A stretch of 64,000 nucleotides of DNA, taken from assembly GCA_030323885.1 (NCBI GenBank), contig CM059199.1:78058002-78122001 (forward strand). The letters are read 5' to 3'. Positions 48,371 to 59,098 of this stretch are shown piece after piece. How positions within the stretch are numbered: the stretch's first letter is position 1; every line of letters starts with the position of its first letter. This stretch comes from Branchipolynoe longqiensis (Eukaryota; Annelida; Polychaeta; Phyllodocida; Polynoidae). Under the pieces are notes generated by a model, which worked only from the letters and a program-made list of their open reading frames with translations, made no database searches and was not told the DNA's origin. The translations under genes were made by a program, and so were the position numbers.

Positions 48371-48795
48371 ACCTTTGGTTGGAACGGCAGGATTGGCAGA
48401 GTGTTTTGAGTGGGATTCCACAGGGACCAGGACTTGGACCTTTGTTGTTTGTTATTTATATAAATGATCTGCCGTCCCAGGCGTTAGACTCCTACCCGTT
48501 TCTCTTTGCAGATGATAAGAAGCTATTTGAGGCATTTTCTTATGAGCAGGATTGTACTCTACTACAACAAGATCTTTACAGAACATACAATTGGATGGAA
48601 AATCACTATTGAAATTTCATCCAGAAAAAAGTGCAAACATATGAGAGTGGGACTTAGCGATATGCCTGACAGAGTATACACACTCAGAGATGGTCAAACT
48701 CCACTCACAAAATCCAGGAGAAGGATATTGAAGTGATTATTGACTGCGAATTGAACTTTGATGCCAGGCACATCAAGCTTATGACTATACAGTAG
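48371..48795 (+). pseudogene. LINE reverse transcriptase fragment, left part
   Basis: Reads VLSGIPQGPGLGPLLFVIYI and FLFADDKKLFEAF (the F-A-D-D catalytic box), then a degraded thumb region ending near HIKLMTIQ. The 5' side is cut at a SINE. The matching C-terminal part continues at 50624 after a DIRS-like insertion. It is a different lineage from the LINEs at the two ends of the window. Confidence 0.75.
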
Positions 48796-50623
48796 ATTAA
48801 CAGCGAGTGTAGGCTTACAAACTATCTATTAAATCTGTATTCCACCAATCCAGATTTTAGTTTGGTTAGGTATGAAATAGACTCAGTTGGTAGGGTAGTT
48901 AGGATCCCCTATGACATTTTACTCGATATCCTTTTGGATTGTAAGATATGGATTATTGGTAGGAAGGTTACACGTAATATATACAGCGATTAGTGGGGCG
49001 GGTACAGTTTATTTCTACATATAGCGAATGGTAGACAGGAAGTGTGAACCCTTATTTGTCTCTCATTTTTGTCATCATTTTTTTTGTTGGTACATTAGTT
49101 GTCCCAAGCAGGGGAATTCCCAGTCACAGACGACTGGTCTTCCCCTCTCCACTGCTGGTCGATAGAAAGCCCGAGCCTACACTTTTACCGACCCAAGGGA
49201 TTTTTAACCTCCCACACAACATAGACATGGTTTGAGAGCAACCAGCCTTTGATGACGCTGTAAGTTATACACAGCGGTGGAAATCCAAATTGGCAGAGCT
49301 GGGGGCACGGGGAATCGAACCACCAACCCTCAGATTAGGAGTCTGACCTAGAAAAAAGTCAGACTCTCTAACCACTCCGCCACAGAGAACGCCACCATGG
49401 GTACTTACTACCTTCAAGAATTTTTATGAATAGGATATTGGAATTCCTTAGGTCCTGTCTTTTTATAGATAAGTAAAATCTTAGTCAGAATTTAGTTAGG
49501 GACATAGCTTGGTTCTTACGTTTTGCGGACGGGACTAATAGACTAGTCTTGCTAAAGCACTTCCCGGAGAAAGATGGGTCATTGAGTGAGATTCCTCATT
49601 GCTGGGCGGAGGGGCATTTAGTAATGATCAATTTTACTCCAGCTTGTACTATCAGGATTTCCTAAACAATAATTTTCACATAGCTCAATTGGAAGCGATA
49701 CATTTAATAGTAGCGTTGAAAACGTTATCCCCTCTTGGCCCCCTTAATTACCAAATTATCCTTAGTACTGATAATGCAGCTTCCCAACAGGTGTTATCTT
49801 CTGGTGCTGGCAAAGATCCTGTCTTGTCTTGTGTGCATAATTGCGAGGTGCAGATGATACCCAAGCCAGGGAAGGCCCTAGTATTAGCAGTTGCCCTCAG
49901 TGGGTTGTTCTTTGATAATAAATTTAACTGATTGCTGACGAATTATGTCATAAAAAACTGTTAACAGTAATACATGTTTCTCGTACTGGTGACCTCCTTG
50001 ATTTACTCCTTTAATTGCTGCTAGTTGATAATTTTGTTTTTTGGCTTTATCAACTTGCAGAAAATAATTGCGCAGTAGTGAACAGGATTAGCGTGTATTT
50101 TACAGCGGGACTATCAGAGGGAACGTGGCATAATAAGAGGGTACAATAGGGCATTCCCTTTGAAGACTGAGCACATTAAAACAATGGTTTTAAAAATTCA
50201 GAAAAAATTGGTGATGATGGGTTGGTGTTGATTGCTGCTTTATTAATAGGTTTCCTATGTTTATTAAGACAGTCAAATTTGTTTGTATTTGTTTTCCGAG
50301 GTATTGGGGGATGACGGTCATATGCTGCTCGGAGGTGACATCAAGGCACACAAAACACACCTGATGGTAACAGTCAGGAGCACTAAAACCACTTGCAGGC
50401 CTGAGGAAGTCAACAAAATTGAACTACTCCATGTACCCAGTTCTCAACTCTGTCCTGTGAATGCATGGACTAAGTTCAGTCGCCAGTTTCCGGTGCATGA
50501 GAGCACCTCAGCATTCGTGATGTCGAACGGGGCACCTCTGACTGGTCGTCTGTTCACCAAATGTTTGGGAATTGCATTGAAATCTGCTGGACTTCCCTGG
50601 TGGCCGTTGGTCACATTCCATAG
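48796..50623 (+). mobile_element. DIRS/Ngaro-like tyrosine-recombinase retroelement fragment
   Basis: It lies between two halves of a LINE. In order: a stretch like the end of a DIRS reverse transcriptase (DSVGRVVRIPYDILLDILL), an RNase H part (QLEAIHLIVALKTLSPLG and STDNAASQQVLSSG, 49599-49931), the core-binding part of a tyrosine recombinase (GLSEGTWHNKRVQ; LLIGFLCLLRQSNLFVF), and its catalytic domain (KAHKTHLMVTVRSTKTTCRP; LCPVNAWTKF; 50283-50620), stopping at the H-S motif that normally precedes the catalytic Arg. RNase H before YR is the DIRS/Ngaro order. Stops and frameshifts are frequent and the right end is lost. A SINE interrupts it at 49030-49395. Confidence 0.7.
49030..49395 (-). 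mobile_element. tRNA-Leu/Ser-like SINE inside the DIRS-like element
   Basis: The minus strand from 49395 starts with a tRNA-like head: A-box-like TGGCGGAGTGGTTAGAG, a long variable arm, and B-box-like GGTTGGTGGTTCGATTCC. A unique body follows down to about 49030. The long variable arm points to a Leu or Ser tRNA origin. Confidence 0.6.
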
Positions 50624-51046
50624 CTCGTTTTGTGAAAGTCAACAAGGTCGACCCAATCCTGGGAGTGATACGCCCTACATTTCAATATAAGGATGAGAGG
50701 ACTCCAGTCACATTATACAAGTCTCTGGTAAGACTACACCTGGAGTTTGCAAATCAAGTGTGGGCTCCTCATCTGGTTAAGCACATTATAGCTCTGGAAA
50801 ATGTACATCGTGCGAGAAGGGTGATCCCAGAATTGGGACCAATGGCATATGAAGATCGCCTGAGGAGACGTAAGCTACCAACACTGTCATATCATCGTCT
50901 CAGGGGAGATATGATAGAGACTTATAACATTATTACTGGAGTCTATGGCAGTTTTGTCACAACGGGTTCTTTTGGCCAAAACGAGCTGGCATTAGACTTT
51001 AGAGGCCCAATAGGGCCTAGATCAGCCAGAAGAGGATCTGCAGGTT
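50624..51046 (+). pseudogene. LINE reverse transcriptase fragment, right part
   Basis: One open frame reads VKVNKVDPILGVIRPTFQYK, LYKSLVRLHLEFANQVWAPH and LRRRKLPTLSYHRLRGDMIE, the standard C-terminal region of Jockey/CR1-group reverse transcriptases. The left half of the same protein is at 48371-48795. It ends 18 bp before host exon 51065-51126 on the other strand. Confidence 0.8.
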
Positions 51047-51064
51047 GATCTGTAAGTTACGTAC

Positions 51065-51126
51065 CGCTGAGACTGGTCAGGTTGCCCGGTGTCTGTGCGT
51101 AACACCCGAAGTCGAACGTGAATCTC
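51065..51126 (-). CDS. Host gene exon 2 in window: end of CUB-like domain
   Basis: A 62-bp exon with a pyrimidine-rich ACAG acceptor and a GTACGT donor. The previous exon ends with two bases and this one supplies the third, so the joined phase is right without adjustment. It reads RFTFDFGCYAQTPGNLTSLS and ends with one base. The alternation of aromatic residues (F-x-F-x-F, then C-Y) fits the last beta strand of a CUB-type domain followed by a short linker to the LDLa domain. It lies directly beside the 3' end of a LINE fragment on the other strand (50624-51046). On its own such a small exon would be weak; the phase agreement with both neighbours is the main support. Confidence 0.6.
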
Positions 51127-51169
51127 CTGTCGTGGAAAGCAGACACTTTACACACCACATTGCACATGA

Positions 51170-51275
51170 GCACCCCGACCCCCGACCCGCGACCCCCGAC
51201 CCCCGACCCGCGACCCCCGACCCCCGACCCGCGACCCCCGACCCCCGACCCGCGACCCCCGACCCCCGACCCGCG
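51170..51275. repeat. 21-bp GC-rich repeat
   Basis: About five units of CGACCCCCGACCCGCGACCC type in the intron between host exons 1 and 2. Confidence 0.85.
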
Positions 51276-51324
51276 AGTCATGTGGGTCCGGTGGGTCAAA
51301 GATTGCCAATTCCAAAGAGAAGGA

Positions 51325-51460
51325 TGTTTGTTTGTCTGTTGTTGTTTTACGTCCTAGCAACATCTAAGGTCATATAAGGACGGGTACCGACTTGTGGCAG
51401 TGCACACTCATGGCAACTTTATAGTATTGCCCCACTGGAAGACCATGACCTGACATGAAG
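51325..51460 (-). mobile_element. SINE family 1, truncated, inverted
   Basis: Complement of the 3' half of the body (GTTTTACGTCCTAGCAACAT onward). It lies in the 648-bp intron between host exons 1 and 2. Confidence 0.72.
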
Positions 51461-51664
51461 AGAAGGACACAGTCGCTATGACATATATACATGCATTATG
51501 AATATGCACGTTACTTCATGATAAGCCCAATACACAAATAACAATTATCGTACTTAACAAATTCATTATTAAAGTCTCAATCCTGAAGGTTCAATAAATC
51601 AATCATGTTGTATGATGCGTTGACCTCTATAACAAAAGAATGCTCAAAGGCAGGACATCTGGCC

Positions 51665-51772
51665 GCCCTCCGTGGGTCACGTGTGTCACGTGGGTCACGT
51701 GTGTCACGTGTGCAGCGTGTGTACCGTGGGTAACGTGTATAACGTGTGTACCGTGGGTCACGTGGGGCACTT
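51665..51772. repeat. CACGTG-rich short repeat beside a donor site
   Basis: Units of GTGGGTCAC, GTGTGTCAC and GTGTGTACC type, ending at the donor of host exon 51775-51902. Confidence 0.8.
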
Positions 51773-51774
51773 AC

Positions 51775-51902
51775 CCGCACGGCGCCCCGGGTCGGGGTGA
51801 GACGTGCATGAAGAGCCCAGAGTCCGACATGAGGAAGGCGGGGCTCGAGTCGACCCGCCGCAGAACGGGCGCGTCAGAACTGATACCACCACGCACCACG
51901 GC
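51775..51902 (-). CDS. Host gene exon 1 in window: C-terminal part of a CUB-like extracellular domain
   Basis: Internal exon of a minus-strand gene, seen by a CAG acceptor just above 51902 and a perfect GTAAGT donor below 51775. It is 128 bp, starts in phase 0 and ends with two bases. The frame gives 42 codons with high GC at third positions, including VLRRVDSSPAFLMSDSGLF and HVSPRPGAPC. With exon 51065-51126 the pattern (SD...G, then F-x-F-x-F near the end) resembles the last strands of a CUB domain; this is a pattern judgement, not a profile match. The frame one base later is also open, but reads as basic low-complexity sequence and breaks phase with the next exon. It is flanked on both sides by tandem arrays (51660-51770 and 51905-54100). 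Earlier exons were not found and should lie to the right, possibly beyond the window. Confidence 0.62.
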
Positions 51903-51904
51903 CT

Positions 51905-54100
51905 GGTAACCTGGCAACGACACGGGCAGGTCATGTAGAGCTCATGTAACGTCACAACGACACGGACAGGTCATGTAGAGGGCATGTAACGTCACAACCA
52001 CATGGGCAGGTCATGTAGAGGTCATGTAACGTCACAACGAAACGGACAGGTCATGTAGAGGCCATGTAACGTCACACCGACACGGGCAGGTCATGTAGAG
52101 GTCATGTAATGTCACAACGACATGGACAGGTCATATAGAGGTCATGTAATGTCACAACGATGCGGACAGGTCACGTAAAGGTCATGTAACATCAGAATGA
52201 CACGGACAGGTCATGTAGAGGTCATGTAATGTCACAACAACATGGACAGGTCATGTAGAGGTCATGTAACATCACCACGACACAGACAGGTCATATAGAG
52301 GTCATGTAACATCACAACGACACGGACATATAGAGGTCATGTAGCGTCACAATGACACGGACATGTCATGTAGAGGTTATGTAGCATCACAATGACATGG
52401 ACAGGTCATGTAGAGGGCATGTAACATCACAATGACATGGGCAGGTCATGTAGAGGTCATGTAATGTCACAACGACATGGACAGGTCATGTAGAGGTCAT
52501 GTAATGTCACAATGACACGGGCAGGTCATGTAGAGGTCAGGTAATGTCACAACGACACGGGCAGGTCATGTAGAGGTCATGTAATGTTACAATGACACAG
52601 GCAGGTCATGTAGAGGTAATGTAATGTCACAACGACATGGACAGGTCATGTAGAGGTCAGGTAATGTCACAACGACATGGACAGGTCATGTAGAGGTAAT
52701 GTAATGTCACAACAACACGGACAGGTCATGTAGAGGTCATGTAACATCACAACGACACGGACAGATCATGTAGCGGTCATGTAACATCGCAATGACACGG
52801 ACAGGTCATGTACAGGTCATGTAACGTCACAATGACACGGACAGGTCATGTAGAGGTTATGTAACGTCACAATGACATGGACAGGTCATGTACATATTAT
52901 GTAACGTCACAATGACATGGACAGGTCATCTAGAGGTCATATAACGTCACAACGACATGGACAGGTCATGTAGGTCATGGAATGTGACAACGACAGGAGC
53001 AGGTCATTTAGAAATCATGGAATGTGACAATGACATGAGCAGGTGATGTACAGGTCATGGAATGTGACAATGGCTTGGGAAGGTCATGTACATGTCATGT
53101 AATGTGCCAACAACAGGAGCAGGACATGCAAGAGTCATTTAACATGGCAATGCCATGGGCAAGTCATGTAGAGGTCATATAATATGACAATGACACTGGA
53201 AGGTCATGTAGAGGTCATGAGATGTGGCAGTGACAGGATCAGATCATGTAGAGGTCATGCAACATGACAACGACATGGGCAGGGCATGTAGAGGTCATGG
53301 AACATGACAACGACATGAACAGGTCATCTAGAGGTCAGGTAATGTGACAACGACACGGGCAGATAATGTAGAGGTCGTGTAACCAGGAACTGACATGGGA
53401 AGGTGATGTACAGGTCATGCAGCATGACAATGACAGGAGCAGGTCATGTATATGTCATAGAACATGACAACGACAGGAGCAGGTTATGTAGAGAGGCCAT
53501 GTCATAACTTGCTAATGACATGGGCAGGTCATGTGCAGGTCATGTAAGTGACAGTGACACAGGCAGGCCATGTAGAGGTCCTGTAACCTGACAACAACAG
53601 GGTCAGGTCATGTACAGATCATGTAACATGACAACGACATGGGAAGGTCATGTACATAGGTGATGTAATGTGGCAATGACATGAGCCAGCCATATATAGA
53701 GGTCATGGTGTAGCATGACAACAACATGAGCAGGGCATGTACATAGGTCATGTAGCCTGACAACAAGATGAGTAGGTCATGTAGAGGTCATGGTGTAACA
53801 TGACGACACAAGCAGGTCATGTACAGGTCATGTAATGGGACAATGACACGATCAGGTCATGTCGAGAGGTCATGTTGTAACCTCGAAATGACACACAAAG
53901 GTCATGTAGAGGTCATGTTGTAATGTGGCAATGACAGGAGCAGGTGATGTAGAGGTCAGGGTTAATGTGACAAGGACATGACCAGGATATTACTGAGGTA
54001 TTTCTCAAACCTGGCAATATCATGGTTGGATCATGTGTGAACAGGTCATGTACTTAGGCTTCATTGTGGCCTGGAAATGGCATAATTGTGTCATGTGCTG
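51905..54100. repeat. 40-bp minisatellite, about 54 units
   Basis: Units with ACAGGTCATGTAGAGGTCAT and GTAACGTCACAACGACACGG. The first, most regular units touch the acceptor of host exon 51775-51902; units become diverged to the right. Confidence 0.94.
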
Positions 54101-54334
54101 AGGGTCTAGTCTAACGTCACAGCTCATGGCGATTTGAGCTACAACTACAAGGAAGTATTAAGCAATGGATGCCACTCTTCTCAGAATAGTAAATTTTAAA
54201 CAGTTCTCTGAGGTGACACCAGGTGGCGACACGGTGGCACTCAACATGACCTACTACAAGTAGTTAATAGTTCTCATCACCTAGTACGTGTTATATAATC
54301 AAGGATATGCACATCTAGGTGTGGGGAAGGTTTT

Positions 54335-54545
54335 GTTTGTTTGTTGGAGTTTTAAGTCCTGACACCACCAAAGGTAACAACAGGATGAGTACTAACTTGT
54401 GATAGGGCGCACTCATTGTGACTTTATAGTGCTGCCCCACTGAGAAACCAGGCTGCCAGTACCATGACCTGATTTTCCCACTCAGGCACATTATCCTGAT
54501 ACTGATCTAACATGTTCTTGTCCTATCCTAGTAATAGTCAATATG
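54335..54545 (-). mobile_element. SINE family 1, inverted
   Basis: Diverged complement of the body, from GTTGGAGTTTTAAGTCCTGA to the start of the middle part. Confidence 0.72.
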
Positions 54546-55030
54546 GAGTCCAGACCAGACGTGTCGTAACGTCGCTATCAGGTATATCACGAGAATCAAT
54601 GTCCTAAATAATGCTACAACCACCAAAGTGTGTGGATACACACATAAGAATACTTGGGTACAGAGGATATGTATCCTGTGATATAAAACAAGATATAAGG
54701 AGGAATAAAGGAAAAAAAAAACAAACAGGGAGACTGTTAAAAATGATGGGAAACGGCCAGGAGGAGGCCTCTACCAAGGATTCGTATCCTGTGATGCAAA
54801 ACAACATAAAGGGAGGAATAAAGGAGGAAAAAAACAATAAAATAAACCCACAAAAACACAGCAACAGTGAGACCGTTAAAAATGGTGGGAAATGGCCAGG
54901 AGGAGGCCTCTACAAACCACAACAATGCCAATCTTACAGGAGGAAAAATGGTGGCCAACACAAACGATAACATTATGATGAAAGTGGAAATAATCAGTCT
55001 AGTAATACAGATGGCTAAAATAGAATTGAG

Positions 55031-56495
55031 ATGGGAAACATGCCCAAAAACCCCAATAACAACAATGGACAAAAAACAAATGAAAAGGACAACAGATGGA
55101 ACGGCATGGCTAAAAATACAGACCAAAACTGGAACAAACTCCAGGAGCTCCAAGTAGCATGCAACACTCTAAAAATTGAGTGTGCCTGGTACAAAGCTGA
55201 ATATGAAAAGGTGAAAAGCAAAAAAGATGGGGAAAACAGCACCCCCAAAAAAACTGAAACCAAAACACCCACCAAGACAAAAATGACTACTGAGACCACT
55301 CCAAAAAAGAAACCAGAACCTGAGAACAAAAAACTCAGTGTCGTAGTACATGGGGTTCCTGAAAAAGAGAACGAAAAATAGAATCCACAGTCACTGACAG
55401 ACTGTAATTTTGGCTGGACGGTAGTACCAAAAGCCTACCATCTAGGAAAAAAACCAAGGCAAAAAAAAAAGCAAAAACACAAGGAACAGATGAACCGGAA
55501 AACAAACAGGAAATAGGTGACAAAAATAATGAGGAGACTGCAGATCCAATCAAATCGGACAGCAACAAATCCACTGACAGACCCAGAAGTATAGGAATAC
55601 AACTAGAAAAGGAAGCACACAAAAAGGAGCTCTTCCAAAAAAAGAAAACACTACAGACAAAAGAAAACTATGAAAAGGTAACGATCAGGCCTATCAGGAG
55701 AGAAACGAAATGCTGAGTGAAAAATCAGTGCAGCAAATGAACACACACGCACAGGAAACAAAAAACTAAAAAATCCAATCGATCAAAATGAAGGGCTGCA
55801 ACATAGAAATAAATGGGAAAATCTACAGACCCCAAGAATTCGATAACATAGAATTAAAAGAAATAAGCCCTGAAGAAGCAGTTACCAGAGAGCATCAATG
55901 GGGAGTGTCCTTCCAGGGACACAGCTCTCCAGTCAGTAACCTCTACAATTGTAAAATAACAGGAAAAGATGGGAAAACATAGTCATCTGCTAAACAGTGC
56001 TACTGTTCGACCATGGCCAAGTTCCATGACAAATACGATCTAATGAGACTCATTGACAACACGGAAAACCCCTATGCAGTGAAGGCGATTGCAAAGAAAG
56101 TGTGGAGGACACCAGAATGGTGTAAAACAAACGAGAAAGTTCTAGAGGACATTGCCAGAGCGAAGTTTACACAAAGGAAAGAATTAAAGCAAAAATTGAT
56201 AAACGCCCCAAGTAAAGCATTCAGAGAATGCACCAGATGCCCATATTGGGGAACAGGCATTTTCTTAAACAATGCAAATGAAGGGGAATTTGTCAAGCAG
56301 GGATACAAAAATAAAATGGGAGAAACCCTCCAAAATATCAAGGAAAGCCTACAAAATTATGCAAAAAATACTCCAGCCACACCGGGAATACTGAATACTA
56401 GGCAAGTGGATACCAACATGGCACAGGATCGGGGAGAACTAGAACTAAAAATCTTGAGTATCAAACACAAAATTTTCCTATCTTGTATAAAATAA
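55031..56495 (+). pseudogene. LINE ORF1: charged coiled-coil region followed by a NADAR (YbiA-like) domain
   Basis: The first part (55031-55381) is rich in Asn, Lys and Glu and includes WNKLQELQVACNTLKIECAW, a likely coiled coil, and LSVVVHGVPEKE, which resembles the start of an ORF1 RNA-binding fold. A Lys/Glu-rich linker follows with frame changes near 55380 and 55690. From 55788 one frame carries a complete NADAR domain: WGVSFQGHSSPVSNLYNC, then after a TAG at 55980 SSAKQCYC, AKFHDKYDLMRLID, NPYAVKAIAKKV, LEDIARAKFTQ, CPYWGTGI and YKNKMGETL. NADAR enzymes are N-glycosidases acting on ADP-ribose derivatives, including YbiA-type riboflavin intermediates and ADP-ribosyl-guanine. The Glu usual in the S-x-E-Q motif is Lys in this copy. 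Confidence 0.72.
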
Positions 56496-56734
56496 CCCAC
56501 TACTAACCTACAAATAATACTAAGCTATTTCATCTAACTAACGCAATAGCAACACATGTACCTCTCCTCCCTTTACACAGGTTACATAAATGCTATTATT
56601 ATCTCAAGGGGGTCGCAAGTGCCCATGGACTGGTACCTTGACCTCAGCAACCTAATGACACATGAACAAACTAAATACATATAAAACTAAATAAAGCTAA
56701 ACTCACATAATCCCACATCCACTGCGTTATCCAT

Positions 56735-59098
56735 AGTTGAGGAAATTGAGTGCAGACTAGGCAGGGGCACACACTTCACCCACTTAGACTGCCAGAGTGC
56801 ATACAATAAACTAGACCTGATAAAACTACACCTAAAACAGGAAGACATTGATGTACTAACAATGGCAGAAACCTGGTACACTGACAAACCACCACAACAA
56901 TATTCTCAACATAGATGGGTATAGGCTTGTATGTAATGACAGAAAAACATTAAATGAAACACAACAAACAAACAAAGGTGGGGGTGTAGGCTTGTATGTA
57001 ATGACAGAAAAACATTAAAGGAAACACAACAAACAAACAAAGGTGGGGGTGTAGCTGTATACTGCAAACTCACCAAAACCTTAGATGCTGAAACACTAGA
57101 GACAGCAAATATTTCAGAACAACAGATAGAACTTGTATGGTGTTCATAAAAAATGATAAGCAAGCAAACACAGACATAGGAACTCTGTACAGACCACCAA
57201 CAGGAAACATAGACAGCTTCCTTGAGGCCCTTGAAAAAGGTGTTAGCGCAGTACACAAATTAACAACTGCAGACATTTTCATTCCGGGTGATTTTAATAT
57301 AAACTACAACTCAAATGGAAAAAACTAACTAATGCTGCAAACCACTATCAAAACCATAGGCCTTCCACCGATAATCACAGAAAATACGAGACTCAGTGAA
57401 AATAGCTTGGCAATTGACCTAATACTAACCAACTCCAACCTTGCAACAACATGGGGCACCAGAAGCTGTGGTATTAGTGACCCCAAGCTAATATATGTAA
57501 CCAGAAAATAATAAAAACTAAAATCAATATGAATACAAGATGGGCAGATCACTGGTAAACTACTCAAAAGAATCACTAGAAAATCACTTAGAGAGTACAA
57601 CAAATCTAAATAAATAGTAACAAAAATGATATTAACATTTTCTGGAACAATATCATTACAGAAATAACAACCTCACTAAACCAAATGTGCCCAATAAAAA
57701 AAACTAAAACTAAACAAAAAACAATATCCATGGGTGAACAATGAGCTAATAGCCCAGATAGAAATCAAAAGAAAACTAGGGAACCTGGCAAAAAGCACCA
57801 AAGCCCCAGCAGATAGACTAGCCTACAACACATCTAGAAATAAGTCCCAGAAAGCAGTCAGAACAGCAAAAAAAACAAAAACATAATAAGCCAAGGTGAT
57901 CAATGAGGTAGTAACGCAAACAAATTCTGGAAAAATGTAAATCTACTATTCCCCAACAATAAATCTAAAGACTGCATAGCACTCACAAATGAGAAAGGCA
58001 GCACACTCACAAACCTAGAGGCAGCAGACAAAATAAATGACCACTTTGCCTCAGTGGGACAAAAACTATCAACATAATTCATACGGGATTGGGAAAACAA
58101 GTCAGAACAAATACAAGATGAAATCGCCACCTGCAAAACTAATGCAAAAGAATTGCAACAACTAATACAGAGCATAGACACAAATAAACGAAGCGGTATA
58201 GAAAATATCCCAACTGAAGTATTAAAACATGCTCTACAAGCCATCCCAGACACCATAAAAGACTTATTTAATGCCTCTTTTGAACAAGGTAAATTTGTTG
58301 AAGCCTGGAAGACGGCCACTATCACCCCCATCCAGAAAGGTGGAGATAAACAAAGCATGGGCAACTACAGACCCATATCAATCCTATAGGCCCCAGGCAA
58401 ATTGATTGAAAAATTACGACACAGGCACATAAATGAACACCTGGACAAAAATATTATACTAAGCTCGAGACAAGGGGGCTTCGGAAAAGTCCACTCCACA
58501 TCAAAAACCATTGCCCTACTCACCAGTGACTTATTGGCCTCAATAGACAAGAAACATTGTCAGGGGCAGCATTCATAGACTTCAGCAAGGCTTTTGACAC
58601 AGTAGATCACAAGATACTACTCCAAAAACTCAACCAAATAGGCATAAAATCCCCCACAAAAAAAACGGATCGAATGCTACCTGAGAAATAGAGAACAAAA
58701 AAACAAAGTAGAAAATAGTGTATCAGAATGCAAACCAATTACATGTGGAGTCCCACTTGGGTCAGTCCTAGGATGACTACTGTTCATAATATACATAAAT
58801 GACCTAGAGAGGTGGCTAGACACTGAATAGCTCCAGCTATATGCAGATGATACTGTCATATATGCAGAGGGCAACACTGAGGAAGAGGTGAAAAATAAAC
58901 TAAATAAACTACTACAGAAACTGGATGACTGGTGCAAATCTAATAAAATAACCATAACTGCCAACAAATCCAAAACAGTCCTCTTCTCACATAGACCACT
59001 ACCGGAAAGTAACGCCAGTGCAACTAGGAAACCAGGTGCTGGAAAAAGTAAAGCACTACAGATACTTAGGCCTAGAGCTGGACAGCCAACTAAACTAG
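56735..59098 (+). pseudogene. LINE ORF2 remnant: APE endonuclease and reverse transcriptase
   Basis: Motifs in order: IECRLGRGTHFTHLDCQS, AETWYTD, GYRLVCNDR, GGGV, LYRPPTGNID, GDFNINYNSN, LAIDLILTNSN and GISDPKLIY (the catalytic His of SDH has become Pro). RT motifs follow: SGIENIPTEVLKHALQAIP, NYRPISIL, FIDFSKAFDTVDHK, a damaged GVPLGSVLG, LYADDTVIYAEG and KSKTVLFSHR. Stops occur throughout, and a 65-bp duplication at 56922-57052 shifts the frame in the endonuclease. The sequence ends at 59098 where the LTR retrotransposon inserted, so the last part of the RT and the LINE tail should continue to the right of the window. Confidence 0.82.

Larger units (their letters stand above)
54600..59098 (+). 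mobile_element. LINE with NADAR domain in ORF1, cut by an LTR element
   Basis: A plus-strand copy of the lineage seen at 0.8-4.26 kb. Order: a short internally repeated leader (54661-54920), a Lys/Glu-rich ORF1 region with a coiled-coil-like stretch (55031-55700), a NADAR domain (about 55890-56440), a 200-bp gap, APE endonuclease (56735-57520) and reverse transcriptase (about 58150-59098). The RT stops at YLGLELDSQLN-equivalent sequence where the LTR element begins. Many stops and small indels, including a 65-bp tandem duplication at 56922-57052, show that it is dead. The left limit is approximate, set after the SINE that ends near 54545. Confidence 0.85.
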
